Notes: a model not told the origin generated them from the sequence alone. 53,273 nt of DNA from Prorocentrum cordatum (GCA_963575745.1 CAUYUJ010006493.1:1-53273); one strand, 5' to 3'. Positions 8,350 to 18,570 are shown, counted from the first letter of the stretch. Numbers and translations are program-made.

Positions 8350-10260
8350 ATCGGTTGCCCCATCACAATAAATGGTCGATAAGCTCCGATGGGGGGTCCG
8401 AAAGGCCTTCTGTGGCCTCTTAGTTGGTCAATAAGCCTTGGGGGGGTCCAAAAAGGCCGTCTGTGGCCCCTCACAATAGATGCTCGATAAGCCCTGGGAG
8501 GGTCCATAAGGCGATCTGTTGTCCTTCACAGTAGATGGTCGATAAGCCCTGGGAGATGGCCCCCTGGGTCTGAGCAGGCGGGGTGTGCCCCTCTGTCGAG
8601 ATTATATATGCTTGCCCCCCTGATGAGCAGCGCGCAATCTGAGTGGGCAGAGTTGGAGGGCCAAGGGCGAGATGCAGGCAGGGCATCCAGAGGATCTGAG
8701 GGTGGTGTGGGGTGTAGGAGCCCAGAACAGGAAATGATCACGGCGGGCGTCGTCGAGGATCAGGGGTGGTAGGGGTTGAGGACCGAGAGCGGGCGGGCCC
8801 CTCACACTAGTTGGTCGATAAGCCCTGGGGGGGGTCCAAAAAGGCCCTCTGTGGCCCCTCACAATAGATGGTCGATAAGCCCTGGGAGGGTCCCTGAGGT
8901 GATCTGTGGCCCTTCACAGTAGATGGTCGATAAGCCCTGGGAGTGTCCAAAAGGCCTTCTGTGGCCCTTCACAATAGTTGGTCGATAAGTCCGAGGGGGG
9001 GCCCGAAAGGCCATCTGTGGCCCCTCACAATAGATGGTCGATAAGCCCTGGGAGGGGCCATAAGGCGATCTGTGGCCCCTCACAATAGATGGTCGATAAG
9101 CCCTGGGAGGGTCCGAAACGCCATCTGTGGCCCCTCACAATAGTTGGTCGATAAGCCCTGGGAGGGTTCGAAAGGCCAGACGTGGCCTCTCACAATAGTT
9201 GGTCGATAAGCTCAGAGGGGGGTCCGAAAGGCCTTCTGCGGCCCCTCACAATAGTTGGTCGATAATCTCCGAGGGGGGTCCGAAAAGGCCTTCTGTGGCC
9301 TCTCACAATAGATGGTCGATAAGCCCTGGGAGGGTCCGAAACGCTTTCTGTGGCCCCTCACAGTAGATGGTCGATAAGCTCCGAGGGGGGCCCGAAAGGC
9401 CTTCTGCAGCCCCTCACAATAGATGGTCAATAAGCCCTGGGAGGGCCCGAAAGGCCATCTGTGGCCCCTCACAATAGATGGTCGATAAGCTCCGAGGGGG
9501 GTCCGAAGGCCTTTCGTGCCCCCTTCACAATAGATGGTCGATAAGCCCTGGGAGGGTCCGAAGGGTTATCTGTGGCTCCATCAAAATAAATGGTCGATAA
9601 GCTCCGAGGGGGGGTCCGAAAGGCCTTCTGCGGCCCCTCACAATAGTTGGTCGATAAGTCTTGGAGGGGTCCAAAAGGCCCTCTGTGGCCCCTCACAATA
9701 GATGGTCGATAAGCCCTGCGCGGGTCCGAAAGCCTTCGGTGGCCCCTCACAGTAGATGGTCGATAAGCCCTGGGAGGGTCCGAAAGGCCATCTGTGACCC
9801 CTTAGAATAGATGGTCGATAAGCACTGACAGGGTCCGAAAGGCCATCTGTGACCCCTTAGAATAGATGGTCGATAAGCCCTGGGAGGGTCCGAAAGGCCA
9901 TCTGTGGCCCCTCACAATAGTTGGTCGATAAGCTCCGAGGGGGGTCCGAAAGGCCTTCTGTGGCCCCTCACAATAGTTGGTCGATAAGCCCTGGGAGGGT
10001 CCGAAAGGCCATCTGTGACCCCTTAGAATAGATGGTCGATAAGCCCTGGGAGGGTCCGAAAGGCCATCTGTGGCCCCTCACAATAGATGGTCGATAAGCT
10101 CCGAAGGGGGGTGCGAAAGGCCTTCTCGGGCCCCTCACAAATCGATAAGCCCTGGGAGGGTTCGAAAGGCGATCTGTGGCCCCTCACAATAGATGGTCGA
10201 TAAGCTCCGAGTGGGGTCCGAAAGGCCTTCCGCGGCCCCTCACAATAGTTGGTCGATAAG
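8350..10260. repeat. 55-bp tandem repeat array, about 31 units
   Basis: Units of about 54-57 bp are built around GGTCGATAAG, then CCCTGGGAGGG or CTCCGAGGGGGG, then TCCGAAAGGCC, then TCTGTGGCCCCTCACAATAG. I count about 31 occurrences of the GATAAG core. Two subtypes (CCCTGGG and CTCCGAG) are interspersed irregularly, which suggests unequal exchange rather than recent amplification of one unit. The array is interrupted at 8554-8796 by the 245-bp dispersed repeat. Open frames across it (60-90 aa, both strands) follow the repeat and are not genes. Confidence 0.95.
8554..8796. repeat. About 245-bp direct repeat, right copy, inside the 55-bp array
   Basis: Second copy of the 6006-6250 sequence. 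It is embedded between unit 4 (ending CCCTGGG) and unit 5 (starting GCCCCTCACACTAG) of the 55-bp array, so it entered or was copied into the satellite after the array formed. Confidence 0.8.
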
Positions 10261-10269
10261 ACCCCTGGG

Positions 10270-11455
10270 CTCCTGGGCGGGCGCTAATTCACCGTGGCGC
10301 TGGACTTGGGGGGCCCAGGGACTACCCCGCGGTGGCCCGAGTCGTCAGGAAACGTATTTGGGCCCTCGGGTGAGCCCAGGGCCTCTGGGCGGGAGTTAAT
10401 TCACCGTGGCGCTGGTTTGGGGGGGGTGCAGGGACCACCCCGCAGGGGCCCTAGTCGCCAGGAGACGTCTGCGGGCCCTCAGGTGACCTCAGGGCTCTTG
10501 GGGGGGAGCTAATTCACCGTGGCGCTGGTTTGGGGGGTGCCCAGGGACCACCCCGCAGGTGCCCAATCCACCGTGACGCTGGTCTGGGGGTGCTCCTGGG
10601 GGCCCCTAGGGGGCTCCTGGGGTGCTCCTGGGGAGCTCCCAGGGCGCTCCTGGCGGGTTCCGGAGGAAGCTCTTGGGCGCAGCCCAATTCACCGTGACGC
10701 TGGTCTGGGTGGGCTCCTGGGGGGCTCCTAGGGAGCTCCTGGGGGGCTCCTGGGGCTGGTCTGGGGGGCTCCTGGGGGGCTCCTAGGGTGCTCCCCAGGG
10801 CCCCTGGGCGTGAGCTAATTCACCGTGACGCTGGTTTGGGGTGCCCTGGGAGCCTCCCAGGGAGGCCCGAGTCGCCAGGAGACGTCTTTGGGCCACCAGG
10901 GGGGCGCAGGGCCCTTGGGCGGGAGCTGATTCACCGTGGCGGGGGTTCGGGGAGCCCACCAAACGCTTCCCGCGGGGCCTCGAGTCGCCAGGAAACGTCT
11001 TTGGGCCACCAAGGGGGCGCAGGGCCCTTGGGCGGGACCTAATTCACCGTGGCGGGGGTTTGGAGAGCCCGGCAGAGGCTTCCCGCGAGGGCCCGAGTCG
11101 CCAGAAGACGTCTTTGGGCCCTCAGGGGGGCCCAGAGCCCTTGGGCGGGAGCTAATTCACCGTGGCGGGGGTCTGGGGGGCCCGGCAGAGGCTTCCCGCG
11201 GGGGCCCGAGTCGCCAGGAAACGTCTTTGGGCTCTCAGGGGGCCACGAGGCCCCTGGGCGGGAGCTAATTCACCGTGGCGGGGGTCTGGGTGGGCCCAGC
11301 AGAAGCTTCCCGCGAGGGCCCGAGTCGCAAGGAAACGTGTTTGGGCCCTCAGTGGGCTTCAGGGCCCTTGGGCGGGAGCGAATTCACCGTGGCGGGGGCC
11401 TGAGGGGCCCAGCCGAAGCTCCCCGCGGGGGCCCGAGTCGCCAGGAAACGTCTCT
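10270..11455. repeat. About 113-bp tandem repeat array, roughly 10 units
   Basis: Each unit carries GCTAATTCACCGTGGCG, a G-rich stretch, GGCCCGAGTCGCCAGGAAACG and TTTGGGCC. The cores recur near 10289, 10402, 10515, 10690, 10820, 10931, 11044, 11157, 11270 and 11383, with a spacing of exactly 113 bp over the last units. The middle (10570-10800) is disrupted by short GGGGCTCCTGGG reiterations. The reverse complement of the core appears once just outside, at 11586-11600. Frames of 70-149 aa here are repeat products. Confidence 0.9.
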
Positions 11456-11815
11456 TGGAAGCCAGCCGATCGGTGGGGTCCACTCTGGAAAACTTTAAGA
11501 TTCGAGGTAGAAAAAAAAATTGCCAGTGGCAATCCGTGTCTTTTAGCGATTTTATGTGGGCGCAGCAGGAGGAGCCAGGGCCCCCGCCACGGTGAATAGG
11601 CTTGTAGTTTTGGGGTTATAAGTCTCTTTGACGATCGCCCAGGCGGGCACAGGAGAATCGCTTGCGCGTAAGCCGCATCATTGATAATGAGATAAGGCCC
11701 TCGCGGGCCCTGCCTGACGGCAACCGAGACGCTGCTGAGCTGGTCTGTGAATTCACGTACGGACGTGAGGTAGTCTGACTGCGAGGTGCCAGTTAGGGCG
11801 CTTGCCGCCTAAATG
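11456..11815. repeat. About 350-bp segment duplicated at 17.83-18.17 kb (left copy)
   Basis: This matches 17830-18170 in the same orientation, including GCCACGGTGAATAGGC, TTGGGGTTATAAGTCTC, GCTTGCGCGTAAGCC, GCATCATTGATAATGAGAT and ACGTGAGGTAGTCTGACTG. The central 200 bp are better conserved than the flanks. I do not recognise a known RNA in it. A following phrase, GGGCGCTTGCCGCCTAAAT, recurs near 18566, so the duplication was once longer. Confidence 0.75.
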
Positions 11816-11851
11816 GGTGGGTGGATACGGGCCAAGCGGCCCTGGGCGAGT

Positions 11852-11874
11852 TTAGGGTTTAGGGTTTAGGGCTT
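11852..11874. repeat. Interstitial telomere-like tract (TTTAGGG)n
   Basis: About three consecutive TTTAGGG heptamers, the telomere repeat type of plants and several alveolates. Other short tracts occur at 12037-12051 and 13163-13179. Confidence 0.85.
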
Positions 11875-12069
11875 CTCTTAGCGCAGCGGCCGACAGTCCA
11901 GGCATTGCTGCCCCCCCTTCGGCAAGCTTGATTGGGGGGGCGGTTAGCCGACCCGAGCAAGCTTGGCGAAGGGGGCAGGAGGTGCAACATCTTCCCACCC
12001 CCGGCCGCATGGCCGGCAACCTCTCAAACTAAAGCCTTTTAGGGTTTAGGGCCGTTGGCCCCTAAATTC

Positions 12070-12305
12070 CCAAATGCATTCCAAGCGCTCCCAGGCGCTC
12101 CCTGGCGCTCCCAGGCGCTCCCTGGCGCTCGCAAGCGCTCTCAAGCGCTCCCAGGCGCTCCCCGGCGCTCCCACGCGCTCCCGGCGCGTTCTGAAGCGCT
12201 CCCAAGCGCTCCCAGGAGCTCCCTGGCGAGCCCAGGCGTACCAGGCGCTCCCAGGTGCTCCCCGAGCGCTCCCAGGCGCTCCCCGGCGCTCCCCGGCGCT
12301 CCCCG

Positions 12306-12351
<46 letters not shown>

Positions 12352-12480
12352 CCTGGCGCTGGCGCTCCACGGCGCTCCCCGGCGCTCCCAAGCGCTCCCC
12401 GGCGCTCCCAGGCGCTCCTCCCAGGCGCTCCCCGGCGCTCCCTCCCAGGCGCTCCCAGGCGCTTCCCAGGCGCTTCCCAA

Positions 12481-12516
<36 letters not shown>

Positions 12517-12760
12517 CCTGGCGCTGGCGCTCCACGGCGCTCCCCGGCGCTCCCAAGCGCTCCCCGGCGCTCCCAAGCGCTCTCCGGCGCTCCCAGGCGC
12601 TCCTCCCAGGCGCTCCCCGGCGCTCCCCGGCGCTCCCTCCCAGGCGCTCCCAGGCGCTTCCCAGGCGCTCCCAGGCGCCCTCAGGCGCCCCCAGGCGCTC
12701 CCAAGCGCTCCCAAGCGCTTCCAGGCGCTCCCAAGTGCGCCCAGAAGCGCTTAGAGCGCC
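12070..12760. repeat. Decamer tandem array, GGCGCTCCCA orientation
   Basis: About 690 bp of near-perfect 10-bp units (CAGGCGCTCC and one- or two-base variants) with an occasional shorter or longer step. It is the inverse orientation of the array at 18745-19288. The 10-bp period makes three-frame open frames of 130-257 aa on both strands; these are repeat products. Confidence 0.95.
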
Positions 12761-13026
12761 CCACACGTGTTTTTACGTGTCGGAGACATGTAGGGGGACA
12801 TCCGAGGACGAAAGGTCCCCGGGTTTAGGGTGTTGTACTCTTCGAAGATCAAGCATGGTTTATCTTTGCATCGTAGATCCCCAAGCGTGGGGTTAGGTAG
12901 CCCTAGGCTACCAGGACGACCCAGTCGGGCAACCAGCTGAAGCATCTCAGAGAAGCCCTGTCTCTCGTAGACGGCGACGGTGATGCGCGCGATGGGGTGG
13001 GCAGATGCACAACGAGGTGCTTGGGA
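12761..13026. other. Unassigned spacer
   Basis: Between the decamer array and the next telomere-like tract I see no gene or clear repeat, apart from short palindromic bits such as the ATCCCCAAGCGTGGGG hairpin near 12877. Confidence 0.3.
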
Positions 13027-13072
13027 ATTTAGGGTTTAGGGTTTAGGGTTTAAGGTTTAGGGTTTAGGGTTT
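13025..13072. repeat. Interstitial telomere-like tract (TTTAGGG)n
   Basis: Six consecutive heptamers, one with the variant TTTAAGG. This is one of the longest telomere-like tracts in the window. It is followed at 13090-13121 by an inverted repeat. Confidence 0.9.
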
Positions 13073-13089
13073 CCCAGTGCGGAACCATC

Positions 13090-13121
13090 TCATCCCCCCC
13101 TCCTCAGGAGGTAGGGGGGGA
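13090..13121. repeat. C-run/G-run inverted repeat
   Basis: ATCCCCCCCTCCT is followed by CA and then GGAGGTAGGGGGGGAT. This forms a stem of about 12 bp with one bulge and a 2-nt loop. A similar, less perfect C/G-run pair lies at 13185-13214. Confidence 0.6.
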
Positions 13122-13199
13122 TGGATGGGCGCGTGCTGTCCCACCCCATCCACCCAGAGTCATTTTTTAGGGTTTAGGGATCATCCCCCCTCGCTCCCC

Positions 13200-13980
13200 C
13201 TATCTAGGGGGGAAGTGTTCAGGCGTCAGAGAAAGAACGTGACGTACCTTGAGGGTTTGGTTCAGAGGAATCGTCCTTCGCGAAAGCTACGCGCGCGGCC
13301 TGGACCCTTGCGGTGAAGAGTCGCACGAGTAACCTTCCCCAGGAGCCGCCGCGTGGAGGCTGGACGTGGCCCCCTGGGTATCCGCGCGGCAATGGCCACT
13401 CCGTTGGCATTGAATCCGGGGGGGTTCTACCTCGCGGACTCCGTGCGGCGGGGCGGCCAATGCTGCGCGGAAGCCCCCCTGGATCGCGAGCCTCCGCGTT
13501 GTGGTTGGAAGCTCGCCGACCAGGGCGCAGCTGTGCCTCGCCGAGACGTGCCCGTCATGCTCCCATGCCTCAGAAGGGCGAGAAGGCAAGCCTCTTGGAG
13601 TGGACAGTGCCGAAGCGGCAAACGAGGAGCACAGTGCGGGGGGAGCAAGAAGACAAGGGTGCTCGAGGAGGACGGCGTCCCCAGAGACGGACACCGTTGA
13701 GTGGGAGCGCTCCGCAGTATTCTCCGGGAGGCGAGAGCGGCTTGCAGCGGGGCGCAGAAGCATGCGTGCCAGGGGGAAGCATGCATCTCCGACGCGTCGG
13801 CGCGAGGTCCCAGAGGGAAGGCATGCGCATTGCCAACGTATCGGCTTGTCGACGCGGCAGTGAAGCCCCGAGTATTGCGAAATGCTAATGAGATGCAAGA
13901 CTCGTGCACAGGAGATCGCCGAAACATCAGACACATACCTCAGCGCAGAAGAAGTAAGAGTGCGAAGGTGTGCGTGGAGG
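13200..13980. other. Unassigned stretch without a convincing gene
   Basis: Several overlapping frames of 80-215 aa exist on both strands. None shows a recognisable domain, biased third positions or a neighbour context, and their antisense partners are equally long, so I regard them as GC-driven open frames. Confidence 0.3.
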
Positions 13981-13984
13981 ACAG

Positions 13985-14125
13985 CAGGTACCCGAAACCC
14001 GAAGTCGGAAACCCGAAACCAAACACCCGAAGCCCTAGACTCGAGATCCTAAACCCGAAACCCGAAACCGGAAACCGTAAACCCGAAGCTGGAACCTCCA
14101 ATCTCGAAACCCGAAGCCCGCCGGA
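13985..14125. repeat. Degenerate CCCGAAA heptamer tract
   Basis: Runs of CCCGAAA, CCCGAAG and CCTAAAC variants with a 7-bp phase, apparently derived from the CCCTAAA strand of the telomere repeat. Confidence 0.75.
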
Positions 14126-14129
14126 ATCT

Positions 14130-14724
14130 AAGGAAACGTTTTCGGGTTCCCGGGGCCGCCAGGGCTCTCATGATGTCTCTTGATTTCTCTTAGATAGATC
14201 TCTGTCGAGATGTCCTGGAAAGGGGTTCCATAGTTCACTCTGTGCCATGCAGCGAGCGACCCATCCGTGGCGGGAGGTTCCCGCGCGCAGAGGCTTCAAA
14301 ATGATGTCGATGATGACAAATTCTTTTCTTCAGCGGCAGTGTGCAGAGTGCGACCATGAGGGAAGTGGTCTGTTGGCATTGCTCAGCCAGATCGAAGCGC
14401 GAGGGCCATGGAGCACCCAGGGTCATGCTAGGCACTGTTAATCGAGGCAGGCCGCCACAGATACCCTGAGTGGTTTGAGCCGATGGCTACGGACGATATG
14501 AGTGCGGTCCCGTTCGAAATACGTGCTCGCACTAGGAAATGATACCCTGTGGCTTCTGCAGAGTGACATGTCCCGTGGAATCAGAAAGCCGAGGGGGCGC
14601 TGATGCGTCGTTGTGAGATCAGCGCGCGCCGGCACGTGACAAGAGTAAAAGCGCCTCTGTCTTCCACAGGGTTCCGCTGAACCTTTTCCTGGTTGCCGCC
14701 GAGCCCTAGAGAGACCTTAGTTTC
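14130..14724. other. Unassigned spacer between heptamer tracts
   Basis: Non-repetitive sequence with no gene I can support. It contains the spliced-leader-like string at 14475-14492 (minus strand). Confidence 0.3.
14475..14492 (-). other. Spliced-leader-like relic
   Basis: The minus strand reads CCGTAGCCATCGGCTCAA. This matches the first ten bases and last eight bases of the dinoflagellate spliced leader (starts CCGTAGCCAT, ends GGCTCAAG), with the central T-run shortened. Relic leaders mark cDNAs that re-entered the genome in dinoflagellates. No recognisable gene follows on the minus strand within a few hundred bases, so this is only suggestive. Confidence 0.25.
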
Positions 14725-15005
14725 AAACCCGAACATCCGAAACGCAACCCCGAAACCCGAAAACCGAAGCCCGAAACCCTAAAGCCTATGCCCGATGCCG
14801 AAGCCCGAAGCTCGAAATCCGAAGCTCGAAACTCTAAGCCAGAAACCCGAAGCCCGAAACTTTAATCCGCAAGCACCAAACCCGAAGTCAAGCCCGAAGC
14901 CCTAGGCGCTAAGCGGTAAACCCAAAACCCGAAGCCCAAAACTCCAATCTCGAACCCCGAAAGTCGAAGCCCGAAACCCTAAACCCGAAACCCCCGAAAC
15001 CCTAA
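14725..15005. repeat. Degenerate CCCGAAA/CCCTAAA heptamer tract
   Basis: About 280 bp of CCCGAAA, CCCGAAG, CCCTAAA and related heptamers, more diverged than the TTTAGGG tracts and in the opposite orientation. Confidence 0.8.
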
Positions 15006-15410
15006 GCCGGTGCACGGCTTGATGTGCAGTCGCGCGGCATACTGCATTGCACAAGGGAAGAGACACCACGCAGCACCGGGCAGCATGCTTTCATGCAAGA
15101 GATCGTGGGGCATGTACACAGCGGGGACGTCCTGCGTATCTTCACAAGAGTGAATGGCTGGCCCGCAGTGCTGGCCACGCATATGCTTGTGTCTGTCGTG
15201 CATGGCAGACGTACGAGCAGTCGTCAGAGCGCCGATGCACCGCCGAAGCGCCGGGGTCGGCTTCGCTGATGACAATGTGTGTCTCCCAGAGTACTGCCAT
15301 GCATCGCCGACGCATCGGACTGTGTCACTAGCACAGGTGCATGTAGCCGTCGGTTGTTTTCGAATCGAGGCAGAGGCGCTCCGGGAACCGCGCTCTCGCC
15401 AATGGAAAAC
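15006..15410. other. Unassigned spacer
   Basis: No supported gene. The short frames of about 80-100 aa lack domain signals. Confidence 0.25.
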
Positions 15411-15412
15411 CG

Positions 15413-17117
15413 TTAGAGCACGCGCGTGCTGCGCATGCCTCTTCGTTTGCCGGGCAGAGTTTTAGATGGACTCCTGAGCCACCATGCTCCGCGCGCACCG
15501 CGTGCTCCACACACGGCGGACGCAGAGGCGCTGCTTGGCAGAGCTGCCTCCAGTTCTGTTTCGTCCTGGGCCCGAGTCGCGCGGAGGGCGAGCGTCACGT
15601 GCTTTGCGATCTCTCTTTCGAATACGCCCTGCAGGGCGTTGAGTTTGAAGGTCCTCTCTGCGCGCGCGCTCCGCCTCCTCGGTGGCCGCGGCCACGGGGT
15701 CGGATATCGCGCCCGGATCGTCCGCCATGTCAAGTTCGCCCGTCCAGAACTGTTCGATCAGGGTGCGGTGTCCAGCCAGCAGCGCCACAGTTTCCTCGAT
15801 GTGGTCCTCCGTGTGGGCCTCATCCTTCATCTCCTTGCGTATACGGTCTGAGGAGTTCCAGAAGTTGTGCAGGTGGGGCGGCACGCGGCTTTGGTCCGCG
15901 CAGAGCTTCAGCGCTCAGGCCTGTCCACGCAGGCGCGGCGGCACCCTTGCCGTCACCTCTGACACATCGAGGTCTTCCTTTTTGCGGAAGGGCACATGCT
16001 TTAGGACCCACTGGCGGAAGAACTTATCGTTGTGGCGCCAGACAGTGTCCACCGCCACGAGTTGCTCACCGCGCATGGTATACTCGTTCGCGAACTCCGT
16101 CTCCGTCAGGTGCATCTGTTCCTCTGGGCGCTCCTTCCACAGCTTCTTCAACCAACCGGCGATGGCGCCCTTGTGGGTAGTCTTCCGGAGAAACTCCAGG
16201 AAGCTCATGTCATCGTGGCGCCACTTGCTTTTCATGTACGCCTTCAGCTCCGACGTGATCTCGGACCCGTCGGGCGTTACCAGGTGTCGCAGTCCGCGGC
16301 TCTGCGTCCCCACTCCCCACTGGCGGAAGTTCGCTGATTCAGTTGCAGGACCATCTCTGGCTCGAAGGGAAGGTACGCTTTCAGCACGCGCCAAGCGATG
16401 GAATTTGCGGCCGCCTTACCGTTCATCCACTCGTCGTAGTTCGCATCGCTGAATTTGAGCAAGTATTTCGTGACGCACTTGAGGAGGAGTGCGTCGCCAG
16501 CCGATATCTTCCGTCCTGGTGGCACTTCAGCGCTACCATAATGTCGGGGAAGTATGCGCGGCGGCCGGCCTCGGAGTCGTCCCGAGTGTGGTGCAGGTGC
16601 AGGCGCGACGCGTTGGCGTCGTAGGTGGAAGGCCCGTCATGAATCTCCCACATGCTGTCCCCGTCCCGGCTGTCCTGGGAGCCCTTAACGTATGCGGCCT
16701 GAGTCTCGTCTGCGGGGAGCGTCGCGCTGAGAGACTTGTCCAGCTCGATGTCCGCCACGTCTTCCAGCCAGAGCAAGCAGTGGAGGTGTGGGCGACCGCT
16801 CCCGTGGTAAATCTGAGTGGCCTGCTTCCGGGAACCATCCTGGAATTCCAGGCGCGTGAAAAAATTCACCACCGTGGTCTTCTTCTCATCGCCTGTCTTG
16901 CAGCTGAGGATGTGCTTTTTCCAGCAGCGGTCGTCGCGCTTGTTTTGCTGGTTCGCGCCCGTCAGAAGTCCGGAGACGAGTTGGGTGCACAGGTGAGATA
17001 AGTGCAGGGACTCCATCGGTGCCAGGTAAAGGCGTGCACGCAGGAGCTTCTTCATGTCGTCGAGGAGGAACTCGTGGTAGGGCGCAGACATCTCCCACGG
17101 CGACATTGTAAAGAACT
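15413..17117 (-). pseudogene. Frameshifted Helitron Rep pseudogene, paralogue of the left element
   Basis: Minus-strand fragments in changing frames align in order with residues of about 1110-1560 of the protein at 1-5498. The pieces are 17117-16550 (FFTMSPWEMSAPYHEF, then LEFQDGSRK, then HGSGRPHLHCLLWLE), 16525-16310 (KYLLKFSDANYDEW), 16310-15915 (SKWRHDDMSFLEFL, then MRGEQLVAV) and 15884-15413 (HRTLIEQFW and beyond). The HUH pair (HLH) is intact. The first Tyr of the Y2 motif is a Cys (CVTKYLLK). At least three frameshifts disable it. Everything N-terminal to FFT is missing: homology stops at 17117, directly against a TTTAGGG-like tract (17118-17150). It is a decayed, 5'-truncated copy of the same Helentron subfamily. 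Confidence 0.85.
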
Positions 17118-17154
17118 AGGGTTTAGGTAAGATTTAAGGTTTAAATATTTAAGG

Positions 17155-17800
17155 CTCCCAGGAACCCTTCCATGCTTATTCCGGCACCCCAGGGCGGTGT
17201 TCGAGCCGGACGCCCGGGCCGGCGGTCCGGTCGGCGCTCGGAGCGATTCCGGCTCCGGCCGGCGCCGTAAAATTGAATTCCGAGGCGGCGCGGAAGAAAG
17301 GCCACTCGAAGACACATTTTCCTTTCGAAAATATTGATTTCCTGCTCCCGGCGCCCGGGAACCCTTCCGAGCCGATTCCGGCACCCGACCGGCGCTCGAG
17401 CCAGACGCCCGGGCCGGCGCCCGGGCCAGCGCCCGGGCCGGTTCCGGCGCCGGCCGGCGCCAGAAAATTAAATTCCGAGGCGGTGCCGAAAAAAGGCCAC
17501 TCCAAGACACATTTTTCTTTCAAAAATATTGATTTTCTGCTCCCGGCGCCCAGGAACCCTTCCGGGCGGATGCCGGCAGCCGATCCGGCGCTCGAGCCGG
17601 ACGCCCAAGTCGGAGCCCGGGCCGGCGCCCGGGCCAGTTTCGGTGCCGGCCGGCGCCGGAAAATTTAATTCCGAGGTGGTGCCGAAAAAAGGCTACTCCA
17701 AGACACATTTTTCTTTCCAAAATATTGATTAGGAACCCTTCCGGGCGGATTCTGGCACCCGAGCCGGCGCTGGAGCCGACCCCAAGTCGGCGCCCGGGCC
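17155..17800. repeat. About 190-bp tandem repeat, 3-4 units
   Basis: Units start GGAACCCTTCC at about 17160, 17358, 17551 and 17730. Each has a very GC-rich half (CCGGCGCCGGCCGGCGCC) followed by AATTCCGAGGCGG, GCCGAAAAAAGGC, CACTCCAAGACACATTTT and AATATTGATT. The last unit is truncated and runs into the 17.83-kb duplicated segment. Frames of up to 171 aa follow the period and are not counted as genes. Confidence 0.9.
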
Positions 17801-17829
17801 GGCCGCTCTGGGAAAACCTTGGAAGGGCC

Positions 17830-18169
17830 CGAGTCTTCAGGAAACGTCTTTTGCCAGCGAGCCGACCAAGGGGTTCAGTTTGGAAAACTCTAGGATTCGA
17901 GGTCAAAAAAAAATCCAGTCGCAATCCGTGTCTTTTAACGATTTTACGTTGCCGCCCACAGGGCCAAGGCGCACGCCACGGTGAATAGGCTTGTAGTTTT
18001 GGGGTTATAAGTCTCTTTGACGATCGCCTGGGCACAGGATAATCGCTTGCGCGTAAGCCGCATCATTGATAATGAGATAGGGCCCTCGCGGGCCTTGCCT
18101 GGCGGCAACCGAGACTCTGCTTGGGCTGGCTTGATATTCACGCACGGCCGTGAGGTAGTCTGACTGCGA
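17830..18169. repeat. About 350-bp duplicated segment (right copy)
   Basis: Counterpart of 11456-11815 in direct orientation. It shares an A-run at about 17905, GTCTTTTAACGATTTTA, the GGTGAATAGGC core and GCATCATTGATAATGAGAT. It ends against a family A inverted-end element at 18170. Confidence 0.75.
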
Positions 18170-18570
18170 TTGTAAGCGTCCAAAACCCGGATAGCGAAGC
18201 CGAGAGCGGTACGCCGCACAGGGACCTTGCCTGGCCGCCTGACACGATGCGCGGGACGCTGGAAACCTCGCAGGAGACGCCTGCAGGGGCGCCGTTTGCG
18301 ATGCGTGGGGCCCTGCGCAAGGAAGATCTGCCTAGGAGCCTGGAAGAACTGCCGAAGCTCTTCCGAAGCTCTGCTGAAGCGCTTCGCGCACCCTGGAGCC
18401 ACGCGTATTGGGAAACGCTAGGAAGCCACGCTCCCGGACACGCTGCGAACTCCGGCAACCTGCTGCGACGATCGTGGACCGGCGGAGGTGGGCGTGTGCT
18501 CCTCACCACCCACCGCCGGCTTCTTCTCTGAAACCCTAAGCTCTCCAAGGAGCTATCCGGGAATAAAGGG
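18170..18570 (-). mobile_element. Family A MITE-like element, about 395 bp, inverted copy
   Basis: The ends are CCCGGATAGC (18185-18194) and GCTATCCGGG (18552-18561), a perfect 10-bp inverted pair. A-rich flanks (AAAA before, AATAAA after) fit a short A/T-rich target duplication. The interior matches, in the opposite orientation, the copies at 19362, 21350 and 24126. It has no coding capacity. Copies also share the outer phrase GGACGCTTACAA (here as TTGTAAGCGTCC), so the true boundary could lie slightly further out on that side. Confidence 0.65.

Noticed and set aside
8350-10260. CRISPR-like array
   Set aside because: The units are contiguous 55-bp satellite repeats without unique spacers, and the context is eukaryotic.
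8350-11455. Open frames of 60-150 aa in the 55-bp and 113-bp arrays
   Set aside because: Their sequence repeats with the array period and they appear on both strands.
11590-11800. Known spliceosomal snRNA, 5S rRNA or tRNA
   Set aside because: Compared by eye with conserved U1-U6, 5S and tRNA motifs; no match to their diagnostic boxes.
12046-12896. Long repetitive proteins (up to 257 aa) on both strands
   Set aside because: Products of the 10-bp satellite, open in several frames on both strands at once.
13200-13950. Candidate genes of 120-215 aa
   Set aside because: Overlapping frames of similar length on both strands, no domain or composition signal, and no related copy in the window.
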